Origin: Ampullaceana balthica
Lineage: Eukaryota; Mollusca; Gastropoda; Lymnaeidae
Length of the DNA: 64,000 nucleotides
Direction of reading: 5' to 3'
Assembly (NCBI GenBank): GCA_944989445.1
Contig: CALYLW010000567.1
Coordinates: 262,541-326,540, forward strand
Below, piece after piece: positions 35,399 to 43,402 of the stretch. The notes beneath the pieces are model-generated. The model was not told the DNA's origin and searched no databases. It was given only the letters and a program-made list of their open reading frames with translations. Each line of letters starts with the position of its first letter. Positions within the stretch are counted from its first letter, which is position 1. Both the position numbers and the translations under genes were made by a program.

Positions 35399-37044
35399 AA
35401 GAGAGAGAGAAAACGAATAAATATATTAAAATGTTGAGTCTCAAAAAGCAATGTCACATCCGACACACCTAGCCTAGCAGACTGCTGGCCGACACACCTA
35501 GCCTAGCAGACTGCTGGCCGACACACCTAGCCTAGCAGACTGCTGGCCGACACACCTAGCCTAGAAGACTGCTGGCCGACACACCTAGCCTACCAGACTG
35601 CTGGCTGACACACCTAGCCTAGCAGACTGCTGGCTAACACACCTAGCCAAGCAGACTGCTGGCTGACACCTAGCCTAGCAGACTGTTGGCCGACACACAT
35701 AGCCTAGCAGACTTCTGGCCGACACACCTAGCCTAGCAGACTGCTGATCATACACAGGCCTCTAGCACAGTGGTTGGTACCGTCCTACCACTGTGGGTGT
35801 CATAAGGTCAGTGGTGTGTCCAACAGCCAGAAGTTAAACCATATGATGAGGTCAGTGGTGTGTCAAACAGCCAGAAGTTAAACCCTAACACTATTATAAC
35901 TGACGAGGTACTTCTACTGTGTGGTCAGTTTCCAAACGACAGGTCATTGACCTGCCAGTTGATGGACCCTCTGCGTTCGTACCGATACACAACAATGCGT
36001 ACATATCTGCCCTCCGGGAGAAGCGCTGCCTGTCAGACGATTGACTGCCACAGGACGATTGATAGCTGTCTGCTGGCGGCAATACGGCGAGTAGACGGAT
36101 GGATTGATGGACGAGGGGAGGGCGAGGGCTCAGACGAGAGATTAACCAGGCATACGGAATGGATTAACCCAATAACCAGAATATGTATAGACGCGGAATA
36201 GGGGGTGGTGTCATGTATGATCATGTACAATTTAATCTGGTATATAATGATACTGATGGTTGTGCCACTGATGGTTGTGCCACCGATGGTTGTGCCACTG
36301 ATGGTTGTGCCACCGATGGTTGTGCCAATAAAATCGTTCCATTAAATTGTTACGTCGTCATTTGTCATCCCCCCATCCCCAAATTTTTCCACCTGACATT
36401 TTTATAATATATAACAATAGGGCACCTAAGGTTTAGCCTTAGTCTAACGTAGGTTAGTGTGGTGGTCACTAGTCGTAATAAGATTGTCCTAGTGGTGGCA
36501 TATGGCTAGACATACGAGTATAAGTACCATGTAACATGGACAGAGAGGCAAACATTGAGTGAGTATCAGTACATGAAAGTCGTCATGTTACATATTGTAC
36601 CATAGAATTAGATTAAAGGACTAAAGTTCGCGGATGTAACATTGTTACATAACTAGGCCACCCTTAAAATAATTGGTACACATGTGCAACAATTACAAAT
36701 TTACCTCTGGCTAGGGCCTCAAAAAGAAAGTGTTACACGTATAACTTAATGTTTGTAGCATTTTCACATTTAGACCTATTTTTTAAAATATTAGTGTAGT
36801 TAGGCTTACAATAGCCTACATGGCTGGTAAATAATAAAAAGAAGCAAATTTTCAGCGCTAATTATTTATCTTGAACTTTAAACTTAAACCTTAATTGACA
36901 TGACGATTGTTATAAAGACATTTCTTGCAGCGAGAACTAGTCGTGTTATGAACAACGTCCAACATTTGAGAAAACCCATTTTGAAATCACGGCGCACTAT
37001 CTTACTAAGTACTTACACATGCAATTCTCCTCTATGAGCAGCAT
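19045..37044 (-). CDS. PPAR: PPAR-like nuclear receptor (NR1C), ten coding exons
   Basis: A ligand-regulated transcription factor of the nucleus; family members pair with RXR on AGGTCA repeats and control lipid metabolism. Ten exons with compatible phases give 515 residues (vertebrate PPARs about 440-505): A/B region 1-104, two zinc fingers 105-174 (Cys 105, 108, 122, 125 and 142, 148, 158, 161), hinge to about 285, ligand-binding domain to about 505, then a Ser-rich end. PPAR marks are [33 protein letters not shown] and helix 12 PLLKEIF. Unlike vertebrate PPARs, the D-box has five residues (QAGSR) and not three. The Ser/His/His/Tyr acid-binding residues appear replaced. Exon 7 needs one T removed from a T6 run. 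Rev-erb/E75 was considered, but fits the second finger and C-terminus less well. Confidence 0.92.
19695..19850 (+). repeat. Short 63-bp duplication
   Basis: Two adjacent copies (core CACTTCTATTACTACTCAGT), with a related single copy at about 19370-19420, all in PPAR intron 9. Confidence 0.85.
19960..20972 (+). repeat. 25-bp array in PPAR intron 9
   Basis: About 40 units of ATGGATGCTAAACTGTGCCA plus TATAT. A block of seven units carries TACAT instead (about 20355-20520), evidence of local amplification. It ends about 25 bp from the exon-9 donor and fills over half the intron. Confidence 0.96.
21002..21102 (-). CDS. PPAR: PPAR exon 9 (LBD helix 10 start)
   Basis: 101 nt between CTTGCAG and GTGAGA. 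It encodes [20 protein letters not shown] and then [13 protein letters not shown], the best local match to vertebrate PPARs. Confidence 0.95.
21128..21957 (+). repeat. 39-bp array filling PPAR intron 8
   Basis: About 21 units (CTCTCACCAGTCTCACCATC core, then AACCACTGTG or AGCCCCTGTG). On the coding (minus) strand each unit has GGTGAGA twice-like motifs, resembling splice donors. The array occupies about 830 of 915 intron bases. Confidence 0.95.
22018..22216 (-). CDS. PPAR: PPAR exon 8 (LBD middle)
   Basis: 199 nt between CCAACAG and GTGAAC. It encodes [18 protein letters not shown] and then [18 protein letters not shown], the LBD helix 7-9 region. Confidence 0.92.
22396..22985 (+). repeat. 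21-bp array in PPAR intron 7
   Basis: About 28 units of CTGTAACCTATCTATACTGG plus A, with occasional CATATC. It takes up about two thirds of the intron. Confidence 0.96.
23138..23345 (-). CDS. PPAR: PPAR exon 7 (LBD helices 2-5), one-base frameshift
   Basis: 208 nt between TTCCTCAG and GTGAGT. It encodes [17 protein letters not shown], then, one frame over, [20 protein letters not shown] and [20 protein letters not shown]. Flanking phases require 207 nt, so one extra T in the T6 run at about 23296-23301 is a sequencing error or a true lesion. Confidence 0.88.
23346..23402 (-). repeat. Partial duplication of the exon-7 acceptor
   Basis: Reading minus, a second CCTCAG followed by CTGATGGACG and TTCTGGACTCAATGACC lies about 50 bp upstream of the real exon start. 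It copies the acceptor tract plus about 35 exon bases with gaps, and soon meets an in-frame TGA. Confidence 0.85.
23506..23831 (-). CDS. PPAR: PPAR exon 6 (hinge)
   Basis: 326 nt between TTTCAG and GTGGGT. It opens with [15 protein letters not shown], the PPAR C-terminal extension, then a basic/His-rich segment and a Ser/Pro-rich linker ending [10 protein letters not shown]. Confidence 0.93.
23852..23965 (-). repeat. 30-bp array in PPAR intron 5
   Basis: Three to four units (AATACAGGGAACAATACAGG on plus), about 20 bp upstream of the exon-6 acceptor. Confidence 0.9.
24087..24231 (-). CDS. PPAR: PPAR exon 5 (second zinc finger)
   Basis: 145 nt between GACAG and GTGAG. It encodes [40 protein letters not shown] and LFAGMSQD. 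The FFRRT and RNKCQYCR strings are PPAR-typical; the D-box length is not. Confidence 0.95.
24443..24729. mobile_element. MITE with GGGGCCGTCC termini, TTA target duplication
   Basis: Left end GGGGCCGTCCATAAAGTACG and right end GTACTTTATGGATGGCCCC are inverted repeats of about 20 bp, flanked by TTA on both sides. A TWA-type duplication suggests PIF/Harbinger. Non-coding; lies in PPAR intron 4. Confidence 0.8.
25322..25890 (-). pseudogene. PLE GIY-YIG endonuclease domain, minus copy
   Basis: C-terminal endonuclease of a Penelope-like polyprotein: [12 protein letters not shown] (zinc-binding), [30 protein letters not shown] and the catalytic Glu region NRLIHEYG. The N-terminal reverse transcriptase part is missing, so it is a truncated remnant. 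Confidence 0.88.
25892..26347 (+). pseudogene. PLE GIY-YIG endonuclease domain, plus copy
   Basis: Same domain as the minus copy, almost identical (one clear difference: GRDHMG against GRDLMG). It is open from about [14 protein letters not shown] to the stop, and truncated upstream. Confidence 0.88.
26744..26862 (+). mobile_element. Second PLE 3' stub with 14-bp target duplication
   Basis: A short copy of the PLE 3' region (GGCTCTTTGCCGAAACGTTC) bounded by TTTAGATTGTCTCA on both sides, so it is an independent, strongly truncated insertion into the hAT element. Confidence 0.75.
28010..29070 (+). repeat. 33-bp array in PPAR intron 4
   Basis: About 32 units (core GTGCGGTAGTTCATCTAGGG, then TTGGTGCCACCCA). 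Unit variants (AGCTCGTCT, AGGTTTGGT, CATCGAGG) recur in the same order at about 28140-28330 and 28575-28760, indicating block duplication. Confidence 0.96.
29275..29379 (-). CDS. PPAR: PPAR exon 4 (first zinc finger)
   Basis: 35 codons: [13 protein letters not shown], then [15 protein letters not shown], then HSCEGCK before GTAAGA. The acceptor is a tandem CAGCAG, so the first Gln is optional. The first nine codons and the acceptor are copied in the adjacent array. The P-box CEGCK predicts AGGTCA recognition. Confidence 0.93.
29353..29702 (-). repeat. 58-bp array built from the PPAR exon-4 acceptor
   Basis: Six units. On the coding strand each carries CTGTCTATCCTCAG, then CAGTACAAACCCCAATATAC and CACAG: the polypyrimidine tract, acceptor and first codons of exon 4. 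It continues with AATGTGAGAACC, a donor-like site. The unit nearest the exon is the real splice site. Confidence 0.95.
29703..29880 (+). repeat. About 50-bp G-rich array next to the exon-4 array
   Basis: Three to four units sharing the GATAGACAGACAGACATGTT half with the neighbouring 58-bp array but with GGGCATTAGGGGGGCAGG in place of the exon-derived half. Confidence 0.9.
30054..30190 (-). mobile_element. Possible tRNA-derived SINE fragment
   Basis: The minus strand contains GGCCAGGGATTCGATCCCAT, a T-arm/B-box-like sequence, but no clear A-box. Short and diverged. Confidence 0.3.
30205..30302 (+). repeat. 27-bp tandem repeat
   Basis: About four units of CAATGACCACTACTACATAC plus ATGGAGT, in PPAR intron 3. 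Confidence 0.9.
30531..30900 (+). repeat. 24-bp array rich in AGGTCA half-sites
   Basis: About 15 units of GGTGAGGTCAGTGGTCCCCG plus TCAT. About ten contain AGGTCA at multiples of 24 bp; the others read ATGTCA or AAGTCA. Lies in intron 3 of the nuclear receptor gene. Confidence 0.93.
31135..31420 (+). repeat. 40-bp array in PPAR intron 3
   Basis: Seven units (CATTGTTGTACGGTGTACCG core, then ACCTGGTCGTACATTGACTC). Confidence 0.95.
31499..32211 (-). mobile_element. Truncated Jockey/CR1-like LINE, 3' end
   Basis: Minus-strand reverse-transcriptase C-terminus running from [12 protein letters not shown] through [39 protein letters not shown] and [15 protein letters not shown] to a stop near 31576. 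A (GATAA)n tail lies at the left end. Flanked by an imperfect target duplication of about 21 bp (AACTGTGGACCAAATGT type), itself a unit of the neighbouring array. Confidence 0.88.
32212..32505 (+). repeat. 30-bp array before the PPAR exon-3 donor
   Basis: About nine units (GGTATGGACCAAGTGTCAAC plus AAACTGTTGG). It ends about 10 bp from the exon-3 donor. A related single unit lies on the far side of the LINE, so the LINE inserted into the array's edge. Confidence 0.93.
32516..32671 (-). CDS. PPAR: PPAR exon 3 (A/B region)
   Basis: 156 nt, phase 0 to 0, between CCCCAG and GTGAGT. It encodes [20 protein letters not shown] followed by a Gln- and Ser-rich stretch. Arrays abut it on both sides. 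Confidence 0.85.
32672..32990 (+). repeat. About 22-bp array abutting the PPAR exon-3 acceptor
   Basis: About 14 units of GGAGGAGTCAATAAAATGAG plus GG. It starts at the acceptor itself: coding-strand ATTGACTCCCCAG is one unit with an AG. Confidence 0.93.
33041..33218. mobile_element. hAT MITE, 178 bp, target duplication TCCTATAC
   Basis: Termini CAGTGATGGTGAACCT and AGGTTCGCCATCACTG are inverted, with perfect 8-bp duplications at 33033-33040 and 33219-33226. Non-coding; PPAR intron 2. Same family as the element at 47602. Confidence 0.95.
33266..33354 (-). CDS. PPAR: PPAR exon 2 (A/B region)
   Basis: 89 nt between CTTCCAG and GTGAGT. It encodes [20 protein letters not shown] and then SAMCLEVLQ, an acidic/hydrophobic stretch typical of an activation region. 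A 36-bp array starts within 10 bp of its acceptor. Confidence 0.8.
33362..33760 (+). repeat. 36-bp array abutting the PPAR exon-2 acceptor
   Basis: About 11 units, interior ones nearly identical (AGACAAAGTAATGGTCAGAG core, then GAGATGTGGGGTGGTG). The two end units share the variant GAGATGGGGAG, as expected for expansion from the middle. Confidence 0.96.
33955..34038 (+). repeat. (CA)n-type microsatellite
   Basis: Runs of CACACA interrupted by ACAATA at regular intervals (five blocks). Confidence 0.95.
34140..34290 (+). repeat. 19-bp tandem repeat
   Basis: Eight units of GATGTCATCTGGACGGTAA, with small variants (CATGTAAAC, CATCGGGAC). Confidence 0.92.
34648..34846. mobile_element. hAT MITE, 199 bp, target duplication ACCTAAAG
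   Basis: Termini AGGGGTCTCCAAACTACGG and TTTGGAGACCCCTG, with 8-bp duplications at 34640-34647 and 34847-34854. Non-coding; PPAR intron 1. A different family from the CAGTGATGG elements. Confidence 0.93.
35319..35410 (+). repeat. (GA)n microsatellite
   Basis: About 38 GA dinucleotides followed by GAGAAAGAGAGAGAG. Purine-only strand. Confidence 0.98.
35461..35745 (+). repeat. 29-bp array in PPAR intron 1
   Basis: About ten units of ACACACCTAGCCTAGCAGAC plus TGCTGGCCG. Confidence 0.95.
36250..36325 (+). repeat. 15-bp tandem repeat
   Basis: Five units of ACTGATGGTTGTGCC, alternating ACT and ACC. Confidence 0.95.
36330..37016. other. PPAR intron 1, 5' part
   Basis: AT-rich; nothing recognised apart from the exon-1 donor at its right end. 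Confidence 0.5.
37017..37044 (-). CDS. PPAR: PPAR coding exon 1
   Basis: Nine codons (MLLIEENCM) plus T before a strong GTAAGTAC donor. The phase fits exon 2 (split Ser codon). The frame stays open upstream for about 30 codons to a TAA but has no earlier ATG. Supported by phase, donor and position rather than homology. Confidence 0.6.
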
Positions 37045-37439
37045 CTTACAGTAATCTTGAGTCAGCTTATTCTCAGTCGCTAGCACACATTTCGACTCCA
37101 CCGACAACTCCGATGAGATATCCAACTTGTTTGTTTGTTATTGAACACACGAACACAAAAATGAGAAATGGATTACAACCGTACGAATATCTCCTCTTGT
37201 GTTAAACGAATCACATCCAGATGTTGGGAGAAGCTAAATCACATTACGGAATTTAACACATGCACAAGTGAGAGAGAACAATATCCAGTCCAATTGCTAT
37301 GAAGTCTTGTGTCCTCCGATCAGTAGACTTGTACACGGCCAGATATCCAAGCTCGTCTCGTTTGTCAGGGACGACGGTACACAAAACCACTGTTTTTTTT
37401 TAAATGTCTTTCTATTCCCCCTTTTTTTCTGTTAGCCTT

Positions 37440-37690
37440 CGCCCTCTTTTTTGTTTCCTCTCGCTCTCGCCTCGCTAACCCAATGACCCAAATTCACCGT
37501 GAGAGTATATGCAGTCACCTTGGCCCCAAACTCGCGGGCACTAGGTCAGAAATGGCAGCTTGGGCCGTCGTTATATGCCGTCGCCAAGAACCCGCAGCTC
37601 CAATTTGCGCGGAACCATGGCGAGGGGAGGGGTGGAGTTTGGATTGGTCACGTCACTTTAAAAAAAAAGAGTATCGCGTGAGAGATGTCT
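37440..37690 (-). promoter_or_regulatory. Promoter-like block upstream of PPAR exon 1
   Basis: Locally GC- and CpG-richer than its surroundings. On the minus strand it has a CCAAT box next to TGACGTGAC (plus GATTGGTCACGTCAC at about 37640) and a C-rich GC-box-like run (plus GCGAGGGGAGGGG). It is 400-650 bp upstream of the proposed start codon. No TATA box was chosen. Confidence 0.4.
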
Positions 37691-38685
37691 GGTCAGAACT
37701 AATAAGTCTTATAAGATTTTTAGTTTTATGTTGAACCATGCATATATCTGACATATTGGAAACACTCTGTCATGATATAAGTAGGGTTCATATATTAAAT
37801 TTATATAAACATACAAGGAAGGATAAGAACTATCACGATACTTTCTTCAATGAAAGTATTATACCATTTAGAATTATCATACTCTCACACACTCTTCTTG
37901 ACTTATATTATCATTATCATTATTTCTTCAAATAACTTAGTAAAACAATTCCCCATTTCATTAATATATTTTAGTTTTTACCAATCGAATTCAAAAAGCT
38001 AAAAAGACCTGGAGCCTAATCCTTGCAATTATACTTTACCTTCCCGTAATAATATATCGGATATTTTTTTCTATTTTAAAGAGATTAATAATATAATTAA
38101 GTAAAAGTCTCTTTGAACTATTGTGGTTACACCAACCAATGGAAAAAAAAGCTAACAACCAACCCAGCTGTATCTCCATCAGACTCTCTGATGGCGACGG
38201 CCCAATTTACCACTGTAACGTCAGCGTGACACTTTAAAACTGCAAGAGTGGAAAAAACCTGTCGCTGGCCCCCTTTTCTCCCCTCTCCCCTAAGGAAAAA
38301 GAGAGAAGAAAAAAAGAAGCTCTTAGCTTTTTTGAATAAAAATTGTTTAAAAAGTAATTATAAAATCACTGCCCTTTTAAGGCTTTGTCTAACGGCTGGA
38401 GTAAAATTGAATTGAATGTGTAGTTACAGGATTAATCCTCATTCATTACAGACCACTTGATATGCCGGGTGTTCAAGCAAGCAGAGGTTTAACGTAATGG
38501 TCTCTAGTCTCGTGTCCGGGGAGAATGGGGGGGGGGATTGATGTTCTTAGTCCTGGAGTTTCATCATTTGCCGGAGTCATTTGTATCTGTAGGGTTTTGA
38601 CAATAAACTTTGCTTCCCTTTATTTATAATTATTTATTTGACTAAATGATTATCAAACGAAATTGGTCAGAAAAACACCATTTTT
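37691..38685. other. AT-rich intergenic DNA, nothing recognised
   Basis: No exon or repeat end supported; several poly-A/T runs. Confidence 0.45.
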
Positions 38686-38689
38686 AAAT

Positions 38690-38820
38690 CCCTTATATTA
38701 ACTTCACCGCTTTGTCTCTCTCTGTCTGTTGTGTTCCCGCGGGAAAACAGTCAGTAAAAACAACCCGTAAAAACAAAGTTTATGACTTTAAATCCCTTAT
38801 ATATGTAAGTAGTAAAAGAC
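38690..38820. mobile_element. Fragment of the TAAATCCCT-end family
   Basis: AAATCCCTTATATTAACTTC and the CGCGGGAAAACA block are present, the interior is deleted, and a second AAATCCCTTATATATG end follows. Confidence 0.6.
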
Positions 38821-38844
38821 CATGTTGGCCTATGGGGCAAGTGA

Positions 38845-39065
38845 AGCAGCGTTCACAAGTTTCAATAGCCAAGGCATACGCTAGGATTATGTGGCTAGCA
38901 CAATGCCCAGCCGCCTTTACTTCCCCAACTGATATCGCGTACCCACTAGGAGCTGGGTGGACTCAGGGATGCCCTAGGCCCTGGGACAAATCCTTGCCTT
39001 CACATGGATTTGAGCCCGTGACCATCGGTACGCCAGTCGAACGCGCTGCCACTCGACCACCGCGT
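38845..39065 (-). mobile_element. tRNA-Ser-like SINE
   Basis: Minus strand GGACGCGGTGGTCGAGTGGC followed by GGGCTCAAATCC: A- and B-box arrangement of a class-II (Ser-like) tRNA. Degenerate stems argue for a SINE rather than a tRNA gene. Confidence 0.5.
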
Positions 39066-39068
39066 CCT

Positions 39069-39843
39069 TTATATATGAGACATAACTAAAAGTAGTGATT
39101 ACGTTCAATACAATACGCACCGCGCGACAAACATTTTCAGACTGAACGTGACTGAACTCATCTTGCTGTAAAACACGGGGATGTGGTCATCGATGGCTGG
39201 AGTGAACTATAGTGACCCGTGGAGGTACACTATAGCAGACGGCTACAGAGAGATACATAGAGATAAACTAAAAATTCATTATTTTAATTGCGGTGCCTTC
39301 GATCGATCTGAAATTTTGATACAATGCACTGTTAGGTGACACAAGTCTATGTGCAAAATTTCAGCTCCATAGCATCACGGCAAGTGGGTCATCTATAGCA
39401 TCATGGCAAGTGGGTCATCTTTTGACTTTTGTTTTTCCGCGGGTTTGACCACGACAAGACGGAGAAGTTAATTTAAGGGATTTAAAAATGGCCCACTTCC
39501 CGTGATCCTATCAAGCTGACATTTTGCACTTAGACCCGTGTCACCCCTTACAATGCATTGTATCAAAAGTTCAGATCGGTCGAATGTACTGTTATTAAAT
39601 TAATGAATTTTTAGTTTATCTCTATATATTTATATGTAGCATGTGTGTCGTCTGCTATAGTTGACATCCACGGGTCACTGGAGGTTCACTCCAGCCCTCG
39701 ATGAACACATCCCCGTGCTGTAAAACACGAGGAGTTCAGTCACGTTCAGTCTGTCAATGTTTATGTTATTGTGGCTTCGCGGTGCGTATTATATTGAACA
39801 TAATCAATACTTTTATTTGTCTCATATATAAGGGATTTATAGT
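39069..39843. mobile_element. Two TAAATCCCT-family copies, tail to tail
   Basis: 39069-39484 in one orientation and 39485-39843 in the other, meeting at AAGGGATTTAAAAATGG. They share the CGATCGATCTGAAAT block and the CCACGGGTCACTGGAGG block. The pair forms an imperfect inverted repeat. Confidence 0.65.
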
Positions 39844-39899
39844 ACGGGTTGTTTACGGGTTGTTTATTTTTATATTAGCTAAACCCTGTCTAAAGAGAT

Positions 39900-40195
39900 A
39901 TGTAACTTTCGTAGCTACCAGAGGTGGTAATGATCTCAGTTCTGAGATAGGTAACTTGAGTAGCTACCAGAGGTGGTAATGATCTCAATTCTGAGATGGG
40001 TAACTTGAGTAGCTACAAGAGGCGGCAATGATCTCAGTTCTGAGATAGGTAACTTGAGTAGCTACCAGAGGCGGCAATGATCTCAATTCTGAGATAGGTA
40101 ACTTGAGTAGCTACCAGAGGCGGCAATGATCTCAGTTCTGAGATAGGTAACTTGAGTAGCTACCAGAGGCGGCAATGATCTCAGTTCTGAGAAAT
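39900..40195 (+). repeat. 49-bp tandem repeat
   Basis: Six units (GAGATAGGTAACTTGAGTAG core, then CTACCAGAGGCGGCAATGAT). Confidence 0.95.
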
Positions 40196-40545
40196 CAGCT
40201 CGGCCCTGACACCGGTAAGACGCAGTCCACAGACAAGAGATCATCGGGATGTAATCGTGTAACGAGCAAGATGTTTCCTGGCCTGTCGTCTGTTTGTCTC
40301 ACAGTTTGCTGCAATGTTCCGTACCATAACGCACCCGGAGGCTCGGTCGCTGGCTGCTGCCTCCCAGGAATCATGCCCGATGTCATAAACCTTCAATTGT
40401 GTCTTGAGCGTATCTTTGTAGCGCGTCCCTTTGACCACCACGGGGCTCTCTGCCCATCAGTAAGCTCGCCATAGAAGAGCCTCTTTGGGATCCGATGGTC
40501 TGACCCGCAAGACGTGCCCGCCTGGCACTACATCAGGCTTGTGTA
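40196..40545 (-). pseudogene. LINE reverse-transcriptase C-terminus fragment
   Basis: Minus strand reads GHVLRVRPSDPKEALLWR, then RYKDTLKTQLKVYDIGHDSW and CETNRRQARKHLARY. This is the conserved C-terminal block found in non-LTR polyproteins (gives R-x-KD-x-K-x-x-LK). Truncated on both sides. Confidence 0.7.
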
Positions 40546-40794
40546 AATACTTGTATGTTTCCTGGCCTGTAAGTGCTTTGGTGTCTGGAAGCTTCTCCTG
40601 AAAATTTGATGTTCAGAAGTTTCTAAAGGATTTTTGTTTGTGTGTGTGTGTGTGTGTCCCATAACCTCGTGGTCGTAGGGGGTTCTAATGTTTCCATTAG
40701 AACTTTCTAGGGGCTGGGTAGATCTTGGAGGCGCCCATCTCCTCTCCAGGTCAGCTGATAACTTTTTATCAATAGCCATTCCTCAACATTTTTT

Positions 40795-40875
40795 ACTGTG
40801 GCTTTAACTTGGGCTAGATCCCACGTCCCTCCGCTTGTGAGGCGAGTGCACTATTGACTACGCTAACCAGCCGCC
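40795..40875 (-). mobile_element. tRNA-derived SINE, second family, reverse copy
   Basis: Reverse complement begins AATGGCGGCTGGTTAGCGTA and includes CACTCGCCTCACAAGCGG, matching the head of the copy at 15.9 kb. Confidence 0.65.
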
Positions 40876-40945
40876 ATTAGATGTTTAGGACAGGATGAAA
40901 ATTCCGTGAAAAGTGTTGCAATAACTCTTTGTATCTGCTGTCTGT

Positions 40946-41526
40946 CAGGGGCGGATTCAGACTGCATGGGGCCCCTGGCTGCAATTCAAACTGGGGCCCT
41001 ATACAGCCAGCCTCCCTTTAAATGAAATGATTGCTGACAGCTAATAATATAAGACTATGACTGTAACTTGTAACTAAATAGTCCATTGGTTCCTTTCTCA
41101 TAATTTGTCTGTACTACGGGATCGGATTCATAAAAAAAAACCAAAGACGAAGAAATGACTGTTTTGCCGGTATCGTACAACTGAGTGTAAAAAGATAATT
41201 TTAAAAAAAAATAATTTAAAAAAAAAGTAACCCCACACTGGGATTCGAACCCGACACCGCTTGCACGACAAGCCTGTACGCTGCCACAAGAACACCAGAT
41301 CATGATGAGAAAAGATTTTAAAGATATAAAAGTATTCACTATCGGGTCCGAATAGCGATGAGATTAATACATAAGATTTTATTACTTTATTTAATTTATT
41401 ATATTTTTAGGGATTCATGCAAAAATGTGTCAACTTTTATTATAAAATATACTAAATTTGGGGCCCTTAAATCATCGGGGGTCCCTGGCTTTAGCCCGTT
41501 CAGCCCCCCCCCTTAATCTACCATAG
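40946..41526. mobile_element. Probable hAT-like element with CTGTCTGT duplication
   Basis: CTGTCTGT on both sides (40938-40945, 41527-41534). Ends CAGGGGCGGATTCAGAC and complement CTATGGTAGATT are weakly inverted. It contains a minus-strand tRNA-like stretch near 41230-41300 (GGGTTCGAATCCC B-box). The weak termini make the class uncertain. Confidence 0.5.
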
Positions 41527-42249
41527 CTGTCTGTGTTACTTAAGCGACACACCACACTATTTTGTATATGCTGTCTGTGTTTTGTTGTGTTTTCCTTATT
41601 AATTTATTATTTATGTAGTTGACTTTTTCTTCCATCCATCAGGGAATAAACAGAGGGGCTCAGTGTCACTGTCTCTAACCACGTGACCAAAAGACTGGAA
41701 AACTCGCCCATTAAAACTTCTCCAGCCCTCGGCCTCCGTTTCGAAAAGGGATAAAGTTAATGTGCCACAAGCCACATTGTTTTATCAATCAACATTATGG
41801 CGGTAATCCACGAGAACATAAAGCCAGGGAGTGCGCCACGGCAGACGATCTTTTTTTAGTACCAATTTACTACTAGCGTAGCTTTTGTTGGCTATTGAAA
41901 CCAATCCATGACTACGTGACCGCACAGAGAAGAAAGCACCCCAGATATAAGTGGCCGCAGAAACCAATTCAGTACAACCAGATGCAATTTTTTTCCACGA
42001 GATTATTTTCACGGAGTGACTTCAAGCAATCTTCGCCGAGGCCAGTGCGAGTCTGTCAGGTGAATATTTATTGTTTCTTGCCAAAATTAAATTATATAAC
42101 GCACGAAATGTTCTTGTTACATTTTCAAAGTACCATTTAACGGAGATCTTAGAAAGTCTACGTTTATGTCGTTGATTTACATATATATAAGTATATAAAT
42201 ATATCATTGAGTTAGTTTGACCCACCCACCAACATGTTACAATTTATGA

Positions 42250-42398
42250 ACATGGGCGTCTACACGAATGGGCGTCTACACGAATGGGCGTCTACACGAA
42301 TGGGCGTCTACACGAATGGGCGTCTACACGAATGGGCGTCTACACGAATGGGCGTCTACACGAATGGGCGTCTACACGAATGGGCGTCTACACGAAAC
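42250..42398 (+). repeat. 16-bp tandem repeat
   Basis: Nine perfect units of GGGCGTCTACACGAAT, probably very recent. Confidence 0.97.
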
Positions 42399-42474
42399 CG
42401 TCATATTAAACACATGATTGACTGTAAAGAGACAGAGTTATGTACTATGTATTTCCAAATTATAATTTTAAATA

Positions 42475-42655
42475 AAGTTCTCGATGTTCTTATCTCGCAT
42501 CCATGGAAATGGAATCTAAGTTCTCGATGTTCTTCTTTCGCATCCATGGAAATGTAATCTAAGTTCTCGATGCTCTTATCTCGCATCCATGGAAATGTAA
42601 TCTAAGTTCTCGATGTTCTTATCTCGCATCCATGGAAATGTAATCTAAGTTCTAG
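42475..42655 (+). repeat. About 43-bp tandem repeat
   Basis: Four units (TTCTCGATGTTCTTATCTCG core, then CATCCATGGAAATGTAATCT). Confidence 0.93.
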
Positions 42656-42711
42656 GCCAGCAACATTCCAAACTTCAAATAGAGATGTATTTATGGCCAC
42701 CGAATCTTGTC

Positions 42712-43215
42712 AGTTATGGAGTGTCAATCATTGACAACAGTCACGTGACGGGTGGAGTGTCAGTCATTGACAACTGTCACGTGACGGGTGGTGTATCAGT
42801 CATTGACAACTGTCACGTGACGGATGGGGTGTCAATCATTGACAACAGCCACGTGACGGGTTGAGTGTCAGTCATTGACAACTGTCACGTGACGGATGTA
42901 GTATCAGTCATTGACAACTGTCACTTGACGGGTGGAGTGTCAGTCATTGACAACTGTCACGTGACGGATGGAGTGTCCGTCATTGACAACTGTCACGTGA
43001 CGGATGTAGTGTCAGTCATTGACAACTGTCACATGACGGGTGGAGTGTCAGTCATTGACAACTGTCACGTGACGGATGTAGTGTCAGTCATTGACAACTG
43101 TCACGTGACGGGTGGTGTATCAGTCATTGACAACTGTCACATGATGGATGTAGTGTCAGTCATTGACAACTGTCACGTGACGGGTGGAGTGTCAGTCATT
43201 GACAACAGTCACGTT
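42712..43215 (+). repeat. 36-bp array carrying CLEAR-type E-boxes
   Basis: 14 units of GTGTCAGTCATTGACAACTG followed by TCACGTGACGG. Nine keep the exact palindrome GTCACGTGAC, one reads GCCACGTGAC, and the others are single-base variants (CACTTG, CACATG, CACGTT). About 5.7 kb upstream of the PPAR start codon. Confidence 0.96.
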
Positions 43216-43264
43216 GCGGGAAGAGACATAGGAACTTGACTTTGATGACGTCAGTGACTTACGG

Positions 43265-43402
43265 AATAGACTAACTGTAATCCCCAACAGACCAACAGAC
43301 TAAACCGATGTGCACAGAGTCTCCGTACGATTGTGGGAAAGGGGTGTGGTGAACCATTTTGTGCCAATCTGACGACGCCCCTGCCGCCTGTATTGTGATG
43401 AG
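43265..43402 (-). CDS. Unrecognised exon-like segment 1
   Basis: Minus strand: acceptor-like run ending CACAATACAG, then an open stretch (frame AAGASSDWHKMVHHTPFPQS), then a strong GTAAGTCA donor near 43259-43266. One frame hits a stop just before the donor and another stays open. It could be a 5' UTR or coding exon of PPAR or of an upstream gene. No homology recognised. Confidence 0.25.
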
